Shown here piece after piece: positions 1 to 6,097 of a stretch of 9,512 nt of DNA (position 1 is its first letter; each line of letters begins with the position of its first letter). The position numbers were made by a program, and so were the translations under genes. The stretch is taken from contig CANKYC010000044.1 in NCBI GenBank assembly GCA_947487845.1, positions 1-9,512 on the forward strand, written 5' to 3'. Under the pieces are notes generated by a model. The model searched no databases. It saw nothing but the letters and a program-made list of their open reading frames with translations, and was not told where the DNA came from. This DNA comes from Rickettsiales bacterium. Lineage in GTDB: Bacteria; Pseudomonadota; Alphaproteobacteria; Rickettsiales; UBA1997.

Positions 1-60
1 GTCGAAGCATGATTCAAGCCCGCGCTTAAGAATCATGCTTCGACAGGCTCAGCATGACAT
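1..60. repeat. Long hairpin / intergenic palindromic repeat, probably cut by the window edge
   Basis: Positions 1-14 (GTCGAAGCATGATT) are the exact reverse complement of 31-44. Inside, AAGC (16-19) can pair with GCTT (24-27) around a CCGC loop, so the whole unit folds into one long stem. The right flank (45-60) continues as AGGCTCAGCATGACAT. Read on the minus strand this gives GTCATGCTGAGCCTGTCGAA, a motif I recall as recurrent in intergenic DNA of many proteobacterial genomes; I cannot verify copy number here. The left arm starts at base 1, so a mirror flank may lie outside the window. No transposase is present. It could be a REP/MITE-like element or a transcript-end hairpin for a gene to the left. 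Confidence 0.6.
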
Positions 61-94
61 CAAGATATTCTTTTCTAGATCGAAAAAACTTTTT

Positions 95-137
95 ACCCCT
101 GTTTAGCCCTTGAATTACAAGGGTTGATGGGGTTTTA
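95..137. terminator. Possible terminator hairpin downstream of the leftward cluster
   Basis: CCCTTG (107-112) pairs with CAAGGG (118-123) around a 5-nt loop, and an outer ACCCC (95-99) pairs with GGGGT (129-133) across an asymmetric internal loop. On the plus strand it is followed by TTTT; on the minus strand by GTAAAAAG and then TTTTTT. It lies about 125 bp past the stop of the last leftward gene, so it could end that transcript, or one entering from the left. The interrupted stem and short U-tract make it a weak call. Confidence 0.3.
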
Positions 138-150
138 ATAATTTCTTAAT

Positions 151-236
151 CGGACAGTAGTGATTTGTAATCCCGTCCTAAAGTTCATGTCGTGTTTAAT
201 TAGGCTGAATATGTGGAATTTACAAATCTATTCCAG
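151..236. repeat. Degenerate inverted repeats, possible relic of a small mobile or REP-like element
   Basis: GATTTGTAA at 162-170 is inversely repeated as TTACAAATC at 220-228, with flanking TCCC and GGAA that nearly match. The second copy sits in the loop of its own hairpin, TGGAAT (214-219) with ATTCCA (230-235). GGAC (152-155) and GTCC (175-178) bracket the first copy. No ORF of useful size crosses it. The GATTTGTAATCC-type core resembles, from memory, intergenic repeats associated with small transposases in other bacteria, but no transposase is present and this link is inference. Confidence 0.35.
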
Positions 237-262
237 CTAATGTTTTGTTTCGGAGTCTTTAT

Positions 263-739
263 TTACAACATCTTCGCCATAAAATAATTATCGATAAAAT
301 CACCTTCGCGATTCAATAATTTTTTTCTAATTCCCTCAACTTCAAACCCGAATTTTTTGTAAAAAGAAATCGCGCGGATATTGTCAACTTCAACGCCGAG
401 TTCGATTTTGATAAAGCCTTCTTTTTTCAAACTATCAATTATTTCGCTGAAGAAAATTGTTCCCAAACCCTTGCTTCTCAAGGATTGGTTGATTGCCAAT
501 TTATCAATATAAGCAATGTGTTTTATGCGATAAGTGCCTTTGGTAATTACCGCCAGTCCCAAAATTTCTAAATCTTTTTTCCACAAATTTAAGCGCGGAA
601 AAATATCGAGCCAAATTTCTTGAAACTCAATTTTTTCTAGCACCGGATAATTCATGAAAATATTAACATCCTCGTGCATGAGAATGTCGTAGACTTGGTC
701 AAAATCTTGTTTTGTTGCGCGTTCTAAAGTAATTTGCAT
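263..739 (-). CDS. GNAT-family N-acetyltransferase
   Basis: A 158-residue protein, a usual single-domain GNAT size, predicted to transfer the acetyl group of acetyl-CoA to an amine. The acetyl-CoA pyrophosphate-binding motif A is clear: a beta strand (HIAYIDKLAI, about 74-83) followed by R88-SKGLG-93, matching R/Q-x-x-G-x-G. The second half has N120 and the stretch AISFYKKFGFEVEG (123-136), the conserved N-x-x-A-x-x-F-Y-x-K-x-G-F signature of motif B, ending in a typical final strand (FIDNYFMAKML). The substrate cannot be read from sequence; it could be an N-terminal protein acetylase or a small-molecule acetylase. Its ATG overlaps the metC TAA by one base (TAATG), so translation is probably coupled to metC; AAGG about 11 nt upstream is a weak ribosome site. 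It appears to be the last gene of the cluster. Confidence 0.88.
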   Translation of the reverse strand: MQITLERATKQDFDQVYDILMHEDVNIFMNYPVLEKIEFQEIWLDIFPRLNLWKKDLEILGLAVITKGTYRIKHIAYIDKLAINQSLRSKGLGTIFFSEIIDSLKKEGFIKIELGVEVDNIRAISFYKKFGFEVEGIRKKLLNREGDFIDNYFMAKML

Positions 740-1938
740 TACTTGCGCAACCTTTTAAATCCTGCCTCTAAATCATCTTTTAAGTCTTGAATATCTTCTA
801 AACCAACATTGATTCTCAAACAGGTTTTATTGCTATAAGCCCATTTCGTAATTGAACGAACACCGCTTGGATCAATTGGCAAAATCAGTGATTCGTAGCC
901 GCCCCAAGAATATCCCATTGCGTAATAATGAAGTTTGTCAACCATACGCGCCAATGATTCGTTGGAATATTTGCGATCCAAAATGATGGTGAATAATCCC
1001 GCTGCTCCTGTAAAATCGCGCTTCCAAAGCTTATGACTTTCATCTGATTCCAAAGCTGGATATAAAACTTTTTCTACTTCTGGTCTTGCTTCGAGCCATT
1101 GCGCCAGCTCCAACGCTGATTTAAAGCAATGATCCATGCGGATTTTTGTAGTTCTCATGCCGCGCTGAACCATGTAAGAAGAAAATGGAGCTGCGGTTAC
1201 GGCCATATATCTAAAGGCTTCGTACATTACGCGGAAATGTTTTTCCTGAACTGTAATTGCACCCATCATCGTATCGGAATGACCATTAATATATTTTGTC
1301 AATGCGGTTACAACCACATCAACACCATGTTCAAGCGGCTTGAAATAAATTCCGCTAGCCCAAGAATTGTCAACAATAGTTACAACTCCCATTTTTTTGG
1401 CAACTTTGCAAATTGCTGGAACATCTTGAATCTCAAAACTCAATGATCCGGGGCTTTCAAGGAAAATTACTTTGGTGTTTTTCTTGATTAGTTTTTTGAT
1501 ATCTTCACCAATTTTTGGATCGTAATAAGTGGTTTCAATTCCAAGTTTTTTCAAAAATTTATCAGCAAAACTACGAGTTGGCGAATAAACATTATCCACC
1601 AAAAGCATGTGATCGCCCTGCTTTAAAAATGCTACAAGCGCAGTGTTAATTGCCGCAGCGCCTGAAGAAGTTACGAAAGAATTGTAACCGCCATCAATTT
1701 CAGCAATGGCTTTTTCTAATGCAAAATTAGTTTGAGTTCCATAACGACCGTATTTCAATTCATATGGTTCAACCAAATCATTGTTGGAATAGCCGCGTTC
1801 AGCGTAGATTAAATCTTTCAACGTCGGAAAAACGATTGTTGAAGATTGATAAATCGGCGGATTAACCATCCATCCTTGCTCTTTTGGATCACGTCCCGCA
1901 TGTACGATGCGGGTTGCTTCATGCATTTTTTTATCCAT
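739..1938 (-). CDS. metC: Cystathionine beta-lyase (PLP-dependent, Cys/Met metabolism family)
   Basis: A 399-residue, full-length member of the cystathionine gamma-synthase-like PLP family. MetC cleaves cystathionine to homocysteine, pyruvate and ammonia in methionine synthesis, in the cytoplasm. Visible landmarks are the phosphate-contacting YGRYGT (63-68), SSGAAA (91-96), VYSPT (117-121) with active-site Tyr118, VDNSW (189-193) with the pyridine-binding Asp190, the Schiff-base lysine K215 in TALTKYINGHSD, and CLRINVGLED near the C terminus for substrate carboxylate binding. GYSWGGYESL near residue 345 favours beta-lyase over gamma-synthase or gamma-lyase. The start is supported by GAGG five bases before ATG, lying inside the end of the HIT gene; a second ATG four codons in is possible. 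It is 2 nt from the HIT gene and overlaps the GNAT gene. In Wolbachia a MetC homologue is reported to racemise alanine, so that role is worth considering here. Confidence 0.93.
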   Translation of the reverse strand: MDKKMHEATRIVHAGRDPKEQGWMVNPPIYQSSTIVFPTLKDLIYAERGYSNNDLVEPYELKYGRYGTQTNFALEKAIAEIDGGYNSFVTSSGAAAINTALVAFLKQGDHMLLVDNVYSPTRSFADKFLKKLGIETTYYDPKIGEDIKKLIKKNTKVIFLESPGSLSFEIQDVPAICKVAKKMGVVTIVDNSWASGIYFKPLEHGVDVVVTALTKYINGHSDTMMGAITVQEKHFRVMYEAFRYMAVTAAPFSSYMVQRGMRTTKIRMDHCFKSALELAQWLEARPEVEKVLYPALESDESHKLWKRDFTGAAGLFTIILDRKYSNESLARMVDKLHYYAMGYSWGGYESLILPIDPSGVRSITKWAYSNKTCLRINVGLEDIQDLKDDLEAGFKRLRK

Positions 1939-1940
1939 TT

Positions 1941-2315
1941 TTACCTCAACAAATTGTCAGTGGAAAGAAGTGGTCCTAATTTTTTTCCCGCCAGAATATG
2001 CACATGAAAATGTGGCACAGTTTGGTGTGAATCAGAACCAATATTAGAAATTAAACGAAAGCCTGTTTTATCAACTCCAACTAAGGCGGCAATTTCGCCG
2101 ACCTTTTTAAAAAAGTAAGAAATATCTTCAGGATTTGCGGTCGAAACAAAAGACTGAAAATCAGAATATTCGCCTTTGGGAATTACCAAAATATGAGTTG
2201 GCGAGGCTTTGGAAATATCGTTAAAAGCCAAAATTTTTTCATCTTCATAAATTTTTTGCGATGGAATTTCACCGCGAATAATTTTGGCAAAAATATTATT
2301 TTTTTCGTAAGCCAT
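1941..2315 (-). CDS. HIT-family (histidine triad) nucleotide-binding hydrolase, HinT-like
   Basis: A 124-residue protein of the usual HinT length. These small homodimeric cytoplasmic enzymes hydrolyse nucleoside phosphoramidates such as AMP-lysine and acyl-adenylates. The triad motif H-x-H-x-H-x-x is seen as HFHVHIL at 102-108 (H102, H104, H106), preceded by SHQTVP. The N-terminal part NIFAKIIRGEIPSQKIYED (7-25), followed by the strand THILVIPKG (40-48) with H41, matches the family fold. No strong Shine-Dalgarno precedes the ATG. The gene heads a tight minus-strand cluster: metC begins 2 nt after its stop, and the metC ribosome site lies in its last codons. A 141-bp gap with a hairpin separates it from the cyclophilin gene upstream, so it may have its own promoter; I could not identify one. 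Confidence 0.92.
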   Translation of the reverse strand: MAYEKNNIFAKIIRGEIPSQKIYEDEKILAFNDISKASPTHILVIPKGEYSDFQSFVSTANPEDISYFFKKVGEIAALVGVDKTGFRLISNIGSDSHQTVPHFHVHILAGKKLGPLLSTDNLLR

Positions 2316-2424
2316 ATTTGTGAAGATTTATTTTAAAAACTGATTAAAAAAGTCGATTTTTAAGAACGAAAAAATTATTGCGGATGCAGATATTTAGTCG
2401 CTGCGCAGCAATTTGAAATTTACC

Positions 2425-2445
2425 AAATTCGACAAAGTCGAATTT
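2425..2445 (-). terminator. Perfect 9-bp stem-loop just after the cyclophilin gene
   Basis: AAATTCGAC (2425-2433) pairs perfectly with GTCGAATTT (2437-2445) around an AAA loop. It lies 11 bp beyond the cyclophilin stop codon on the minus strand, the expected place for a transcript end. It is followed on that strand by GGTAAATTTC rather than a T-run, so it could be a weak or Rho-assisted terminator, or an mRNA 3'-end stabiliser. A 10-bp palindrome, GCTGCGCAGC, follows at 2400-2409. The rest of the 141-bp gap shows no gene. Confidence 0.4.
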
Positions 2446-2456
2446 GATTTATTATA

Positions 2457-3026
2457 TTACTTCAATCTTTCAACATCAGCTGCAACTCGAACTTTAAACA
2501 TCGCATCTGGATCCTGAACTTTGCCATCGCGACCAGCGCCTTTTTTAAGTTTATCAACCAGTTCCATCCCCTTAATTACGCGACCCCAAACCGTATATTG
2601 ATTATCCAAAAATCTTGAATCTTTGGTTACAATAAAAAATTGGCTATTTCCACTATCAGGATTTGCGGCGCGAGCCATTGAAACTGCACCACGAATATGA
2701 GGTTCATCAGAAAATTCTGCTTTCAAATCAGGCAATTTGCTGCCGCCCATTCCAGTTCCTGTAGGATCGCCAGTTTGCGCCATAAAGCCATCAATTACGC
2801 GGTGAAACACAATTCCATCGTAAAATTTTTGACGGGTTAAAGCTTTAATTCTTTCGACATGTTTTGGAGCAATTTTTGGCAACATCTCAATTACAATGCG
2901 ACCCGATTTAAGATCGATATAAAGAATATTTTCCAAATCCTGAGTGGCTTTTGGTGCTGCTGACGCTTGATTCATAACAGAAAAAAATAAAGTTAAAAAA
3001 GTAAAAATATTAAAAAGTTTTTTCAT
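2457..3026 (-). CDS. ppiA: Exported cyclophilin-type peptidyl-prolyl cis-trans isomerase
   Basis: A 189-residue cyclophilin that catalyses proline cis/trans isomerisation, here probably in the periplasm. The N terminus is a classical Sec signal peptide: MKK, a hydrophobic core (LFNIFTFLTLFFSVM, 4-18), and a likely cleavage site after ASA near residue 23. The catalytic fold follows: FHRVIDGFMAQTGD (74-87) with catalytic Arg76, Phe81 and Gln84, GAVSMARA (113-120), NSQFFI (127-132), and FLDNQYTVWGRV (139-150). Phe139 sits where eukaryotic cyclophilin A has the cyclosporin-contacting Trp, as in many bacterial forms. The symbol is given for the exported location; sequence alone does not separate it from other cyclophilin paralogues. 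It is divergent from ssb, with a 287-bp gap between the two starts, and no clear Shine-Dalgarno precedes its ATG. Confidence 0.93.
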   Translation of the reverse strand: MKKLFNIFTFLTLFFSVMNQASAAPKATQDLENILYIDLKSGRIVIEMLPKIAPKHVERIKALTRQKFYDGIVFHRVIDGFMAQTGDPTGTGMGGSKLPDLKAEFSDEPHIRGAVSMARAANPDSGNSQFFIVTKDSRFLDNQYTVWGRVIKGMELVDKLKKGAGRDGKVQDPDAMFKVRVAADVERLK

Positions 3027-3076
3027 AAAATACGAAATTGAGTTTAGAAAAATTGACTTGTCGTGCGGATTAAAAG

Positions 3077-3105
3077 TTTTTAGGTAGGTGAAAGAAATTT
3101 TTCAA
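3077..3105 (-). promoter_or_regulatory. Candidate sigma-70 promoter for the cyclophilin gene
   Basis: On the minus strand a -35-like TTGAAA (3100-3105) and a -10-like TAAAAA (3077-3082) are separated by 17 bp, about 50 bp upstream of the cyclophilin ATG. The -35 matches 5 of 6 consensus bases and the -10 matches 4 of 6. The region is A/T-rich, so chance matches are likely. The rest of the divergent 287-bp spacer (3027-3313) shows no gene; for ssb, TATTAT at 3226-3231 is a possible -10 with a poor -35 (TGTTCA, 3203-3208). Confidence 0.28.
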
Positions 3106-3313
3106 GCTAGAGATTTTCTCAAAAAAAATCACTTATAAAAAAAGCTCGATAAACCAAAAATTGCTCTTGAGTCTTCGTTTTGTATTTTTAATTTCCGAAA
3201 TCTGTTCACATGAGTATATAGCTTTTATTATTTCCGCACTTATAGTTTTTCCCATACAGAAACATCATTCATTTTTAATAAAATTATCATCAACAATTTT
3301 AAGAGGTTATTCA

Positions 3314-3754
3314 ATGTCTATTAATAAAGTGATTTTGGTCGGTAACGTTGGTCAAGATCCTGAAATTCGCACAACACAAGACGGTCGCGAAATCGCCAAC
3401 TTCTCCCTTGCTACGTCTGAAAACTGGAAAGACAAAGCTACCGGTGAAAAAAGAGATAAAACTGAATGGCACCGCGTCGTAATTTTTTCTCAAGGCTTGG
3501 TAAGTATCGTTAAAAGTTACGTTAAAAAAGGTTCGAAACTTTATATTGAAGGTTCGCTTCAAACCAGAAAATGGACTGATAACCAAGGTATCGAAAAATT
3601 TACAACTGAAATTGCTTTACAAAATTTCAACTCAACTTTGCAAATTCTAGACAGTAGAGATCGTCAACCATCCGCAGATTCTTACTCTTCCGGCTCATCT
3701 TCAAAGCGTAATGACGTTTCAATTGAAGAAAATGATGATGAAATTCCGTTTTAA
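3314..3754 (+). CDS. ssb: Single-stranded DNA-binding protein SSB
   Basis: A 146-residue SSB, which coats single-stranded DNA during replication, recombination and repair and recruits partner proteins. The OB-fold occupies about residues 3-112: NKVILVGNVGQDPEIR (4-19), SENWKD (35-40, Trp38), TEWHRVVIF (50-58, Trp52 and Phe58) and the strand KLYIEGSLQTRKW (75-87, Trp87), which supplies aromatic residues used for DNA stacking in E. coli SSB. A Ser/Asp-rich flexible linker (about 113-138) leads to the acidic tip ENDDEIPF, the partner-docking peptide, so the C terminus is complete. The start at 3314 is fixed by AAGAGG (3301-3306) seven bases upstream and by family length. An upstream in-frame TTG at 3161 would add 51 non-conserved residues and is rejected. 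Confidence 0.96.
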   Translation: MSINKVILVGNVGQDPEIRTTQDGREIANFSLATSENWKDKATGEKRDKTEWHRVVIFSQGLVSIVKSYVKKGSKLYIEGSLQTRKWTDNQGIEKFTTEIALQNFNSTLQILDSRDRQPSADSYSSGSSSKRNDVSIEENDDEIPF

Positions 3755-3757
3755 AAT

Positions 3758-3781
3758 TAAATTCAAACAAGTTTGAATTTA
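3758..3781 (+). terminator. Perfect 11-bp stem-loop 3 bp after ssb
   Basis: TAAATTCAAAC (3758-3768) pairs perfectly with GTTTGAATTTA (3771-3781) with only AA between the arms, so the real loop is probably larger. It begins 3 bp after the ssb stop. It is A/U-rich and lacks a downstream T-run, so it is more likely an mRNA 3'-end stabiliser or weak terminator than the main transcript end, which appears to be at 3888-3924. Confidence 0.4.
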
Positions 3782-3887
3782 GGGAATATTAAATTGCTAC
3801 TTAGGCGAGCAAATTTCTGAATTCACAATTAGTATTTTTTGATAGAAAAAAAATTTTGATTTGAAAAATTTTTAGTTTAGAAAGTTT

Positions 3888-3924
3888 TAGCGCATCTGAC
3901 GCAAGTCGGGTGCGCTATTTTTTT
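3888..3924 (+). terminator. Strong intrinsic terminator downstream of ssb
   Basis: TAGCGCATCTGAC (3888-3900) pairs with GTCGGGTGCGCTA (3905-3917), 13 pairs including two G-U wobbles, closed by a GCAA (GNRA) tetraloop and followed directly by seven T residues (3918-3924). It is the expected end of the ssb transcript, about 134 bp after the stop codon, and isolates ssb from nuoG. Between it and the first hairpin lies a smaller stem, AATTGCT (3792-3798) with AGCAAATT (3808-3815), with one bulged base. No gene is seen in 3755-3887. Confidence 0.85.
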
Positions 3925-3937
3925 GGTGAGAATATTT

Positions 3938-3943
3938 TATAAT
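3938..3943 (+). promoter_or_regulatory. Candidate -10 element upstream of the leader ORF and nuoG
   Basis: A perfect TATAAT lies just downstream of the ssb terminator. A start site about 7 bases later would give a short leader beginning near 3950, just before an AGGAGG ribosome site. No good -35 is present at the right spacing, since that position falls in the terminator T-tract (about 3915-3921), so activator help or chance is possible. Confidence 0.35.
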
Positions 3944-3977
3944 CTCCCCCATCCCTCTAAATAGGAGGAAGTCACGC

Positions 3978-4049
3978 ATGCGCGATGACGAAGTGCCTCG
4001 AATCAAACTATTCAACTATTTTTTAGGGCGCGCAATAACCTCGAATTAA
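3978..4049 (+). CDS. Possible 23-codon leader ORF upstream of nuoG
   Basis: ATG at 3978 opens a 23-residue frame (beginning MRDDEVPRIKLF and ending in ITSN) that stops with TAA at 4047-4049, eleven bases before the nuoG ATG. AGGAGG (3963-3968) sits nine bases upstream and is the best Shine-Dalgarno in the window, whereas nuoG itself has none. Translation of this ORF could therefore deliver ribosomes to nuoG. CCTC (3954-3957) can pair with GAGG (3965-3968), and CTCC (3944-3947) offers a second anti-Shine-Dalgarno, so the site could be partly masked. I recognise no family and there are no codon runs like those of amino-acid attenuators. It may also be chance or a gene remnant. Confidence 0.35.
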   Translation: MRDDEVPRIKLFNYFLGRAITSN

Positions 4050-4060
4050 ATCTTACTTTC

Positions 4061-6094
4061 ATGCCTACAGTTACAATTAACGGTAAAACTACTTCGGTTC
4101 CTGAAGGAATTACAATTATCCAAGCATGCGAAATTGCTGATGTTGAAATTCCGCGTTTTTGCTATCACGAAAGATTAGCCATCGCCGGAAATTGCCGCAT
4201 GTGTTTGGTGGAAGTTGAAGGCATGCCGCCAAAGCCTGTGGCGTCTTGCGCCATGCCGGTTACTGAGGGAATGAAAGTTCATACTGACACTCCAATGGTG
4301 AAAAAAGCCCGCGAAGGTGTGATGGAATTTTTACTAGCCAATCATCCACTTGATTGCCCAATTTGCGATCAAGGTGGCGAGTGTGATTTACAAGATCAAG
4401 CTTATCAGTATGGATCTGGAAAAAGTGAATATCACGAACATAAACGTGCAGTAAAAGAAAAAAATATGGGTCCTTTGGTTAAAACCCAAATGACACGCTG
4501 CATTCAATGTACACGCTGCATACGCTTTATTGAAGATGTGGCAGGAACTGTGGAAATAGGCGCTGTAAATCGTGGCGAAGGAATGGAAATTACCACTTAT
4601 TTAGAACAAAATTTAAAATCAGAATTATCAGGAAATATTATCGATCTTTGCCCAGTTGGCGCTTTAACTTCTAAGCCTTACGCTTTTAAAGCCAGAAGTT
4701 GGGAATTAAGAAAAGTCGAATCAATCGACATCATGGATGCGGTTGGAAGCAATATCCGTATTGATTCGCGCGGCGTTGAAGTTATGAGAATTTTGCCTCG
4801 TTTGAACGAAGAAATTAACGAAGAATGGATTTCCGACAAAACCCGTTTCTGCTATGACGGCTTGAAATATCAGCGTTTAGACAAACCTTACGTTAGCCAA
4901 AATGGCAAACTAGTTGAAGCAGATTTTGACACAGCTTATGGCACAATTATTGATAAAATAAAAAGCCTTAAAGCCAGCGAAATCGCGGCTTTAACTGGTC
5001 AACTTTCGGCTTCAGAAGAAATTTTTGCTCTTAAAAAATTGCTCGGAAAATTAAATATTTCCAATTTCGATTGCCGTTTAAAAAATGAAAAAATCGACGC
5101 CAAAGATCGCGCTTCTTATCTTTTCAACACAACAATTGCCGGCATTGAATCAGCAGATGTTTGTTTGTTGATCGGCGCCAATCCAAGAAAAGACGCGCCA
5201 ATTTTAAATAGCCGAATCAGAAAAAGATTTTTATCAAAAAAATTGCAAGTTGCGACAATCGGTTGCAACCCAGATTTAACCTACGCGCATCAATATTTAG
5301 GTAACGAAGTTGCAGTTTTAAAAGATATTCTTGATGGAAAATCTGACTTTTGTGAAATTTTAAACAAAGCCGAAAAACCAATGCTGATATTGGGTCACGA
5401 TATGGTTAGTGACAAAGATGGTGATTTAATTTTGACTTACGCCAAAAAAATCGCTGAAAAATTTAACCTGATTCAAGATGGCTGGAATGGATTTAATTTT
5501 CTTTCTAAATCTACCGGCTTATTAAATGGCTTGGAACTTGGATTTACAAGCACTTCAAGCGTTTTAGAAATCATGAAAAAAGCTGAATCTTCTGAAATTA
5601 AAATGGTGATTTTGCATTCAGTTGATGATGATTTGGATTTCGATAAATTGAAAAATACTTTCGTGGTTTACATCGGATCTCACGGCGACAAAGGCGCGCA
5701 CGTTGCAAACGTAATTTTACCAGCCGCAGCTTACAGCGAAAAAGATGCAATTTATGTAAATCTTGAAGGTCGACCACAAAGCACATCTCACGCTGCTTTT
5801 GCACCAGGAAAAGCCAAAGAAGATTGGCAAATTTTTGTAGAATTAGCCACAAAACTTGAAATTGATTTGGGCTTTAAAAATCTTGCTCAACTTAGAAAAT
5901 CAATGTTTGCAGAGTTTTCAATTTTTAAAAACTTAGAAAAAATTTCTAAAACATCTTGGCAAAAATCTGAAGAAATTAGAGGTGAATTTTTACAACAAAA
6001 ACTGCAAACCCAAGATTTTGATTTTTATTTAACCAATCCAATTGCTAGATCATCGCGCACTTTGAATAAATGTAGCATTGAGTTAAAAATTTAA
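4061..6094 (+). CDS. nuoG: NADH-quinone oxidoreductase subunit G (complex I iron-sulfur subunit)
   Basis: A 677-residue, full-length NuoG, the large peripheral-arm subunit of respiratory complex I that passes electrons from NuoE/F towards NuoI/B. The N-terminal ferredoxin-like domain carries a [2Fe-2S] site (C34, C45, C48, C63). It is followed by the His-Cys3 [4Fe-4S] site of cluster N5 (H95, C99, C102, C108 in HPLDCPICDQGGEC) and a Cys4 [4Fe-4S] site (C147, C150, C153, C197 in CIQCTRC and LCPVGALT). The remainder is the degenerate molybdopterin-oxidoreductase-like domain, ending in the family-typical NPIARSSRTLNKC. No extra cysteine set for cluster N7 is seen, as in alphaproteobacterial and mitochondrial forms. 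The ATG lacks a Shine-Dalgarno and no in-frame alternative start exists between it and an upstream stop. The downstream neighbour is not nuoH. Confidence 0.96.
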   Translation: MPTVTINGKTTSVPEGITIIQACEIADVEIPRFCYHERLAIAGNCRMCLVEVEGMPPKPVASCAMPVTEGMKVHTDTPMVKKAREGVMEFLLANHPLDCPICDQGGECDLQDQAYQYGSGKSEYHEHKRAVKEKNMGPLVKTQMTRCIQCTRCIRFIEDVAGTVEIGAVNRGEGMEITTYLEQNLKSELSGNIIDLCPVGALTSKPYAFKARSWELRKVESIDIMDAVGSNIRIDSRGVEVMRILPRLNEEINEEWISDKTRFCYDGLKYQRLDKPYVSQNGKLVEADFDTAYGTIIDKIKSLKASEIAALTGQLSASEEIFALKKLLGKLNISNFDCRLKNEKIDAKDRASYLFNTTIAGIESADVCLLIGANPRKDAPILNSRIRKRFLSKKLQVATIGCNPDLTYAHQYLGNEVAVLKDILDGKSDFCEILNKAEKPMLILGHDMVSDKDGDLILTYAKKIAEKFNLIQDGWNGFNFLSKSTGLLNGLELGFTSTSSVLEIMKKAESSEIKMVILHSVDDDLDFDKLKNTFVVYIGSHGDKGAHVANVILPAAAYSEKDAIYVNLEGRPQSTSHAAFAPGKAKEDWQIFVELATKLEIDLGFKNLAQLRKSMFAEFSIFKNLEKISKTSWQKSEEIRGEFLQQKLQTQDFDFYLTNPIARSSRTLNKCSIELKI

Positions 6095-6097
6095 TTT

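Noticed and set aside
1129..1446. Plus-strand open frame of 105 codons opposite metC
   Set aside because: It is antisense to the conserved PLP-binding core of MetC and its product looks like a random Cys/His/Asn-rich translation with no domain.
3161..3313. N-terminal 51-residue extension of SSB from a TTG at 3161
   Set aside because: The conserved OB-fold begins at the ATG at 3314, which has a good AAGAGG ribosome site; the extension resembles no SSB and lies in the divergent promoter region.
3311..3586. Minus-strand open frame of 91 codons opposite ssb
   Set aside because: It lies entirely within the SSB OB-fold region and shows no recognisable protein features.
5598..5852. Minus-strand open frame of 84 codons inside nuoG
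   Set aside because: Shadow of the conserved NuoG reading frame with no domain or ribosome site.
4061..6094. Loss of the N7 cluster cysteines in NuoG as a defect
   Set aside because: N7 is absent in the alphaproteobacterial and mitochondrial versions of this subunit, so this is expected and not degeneration.
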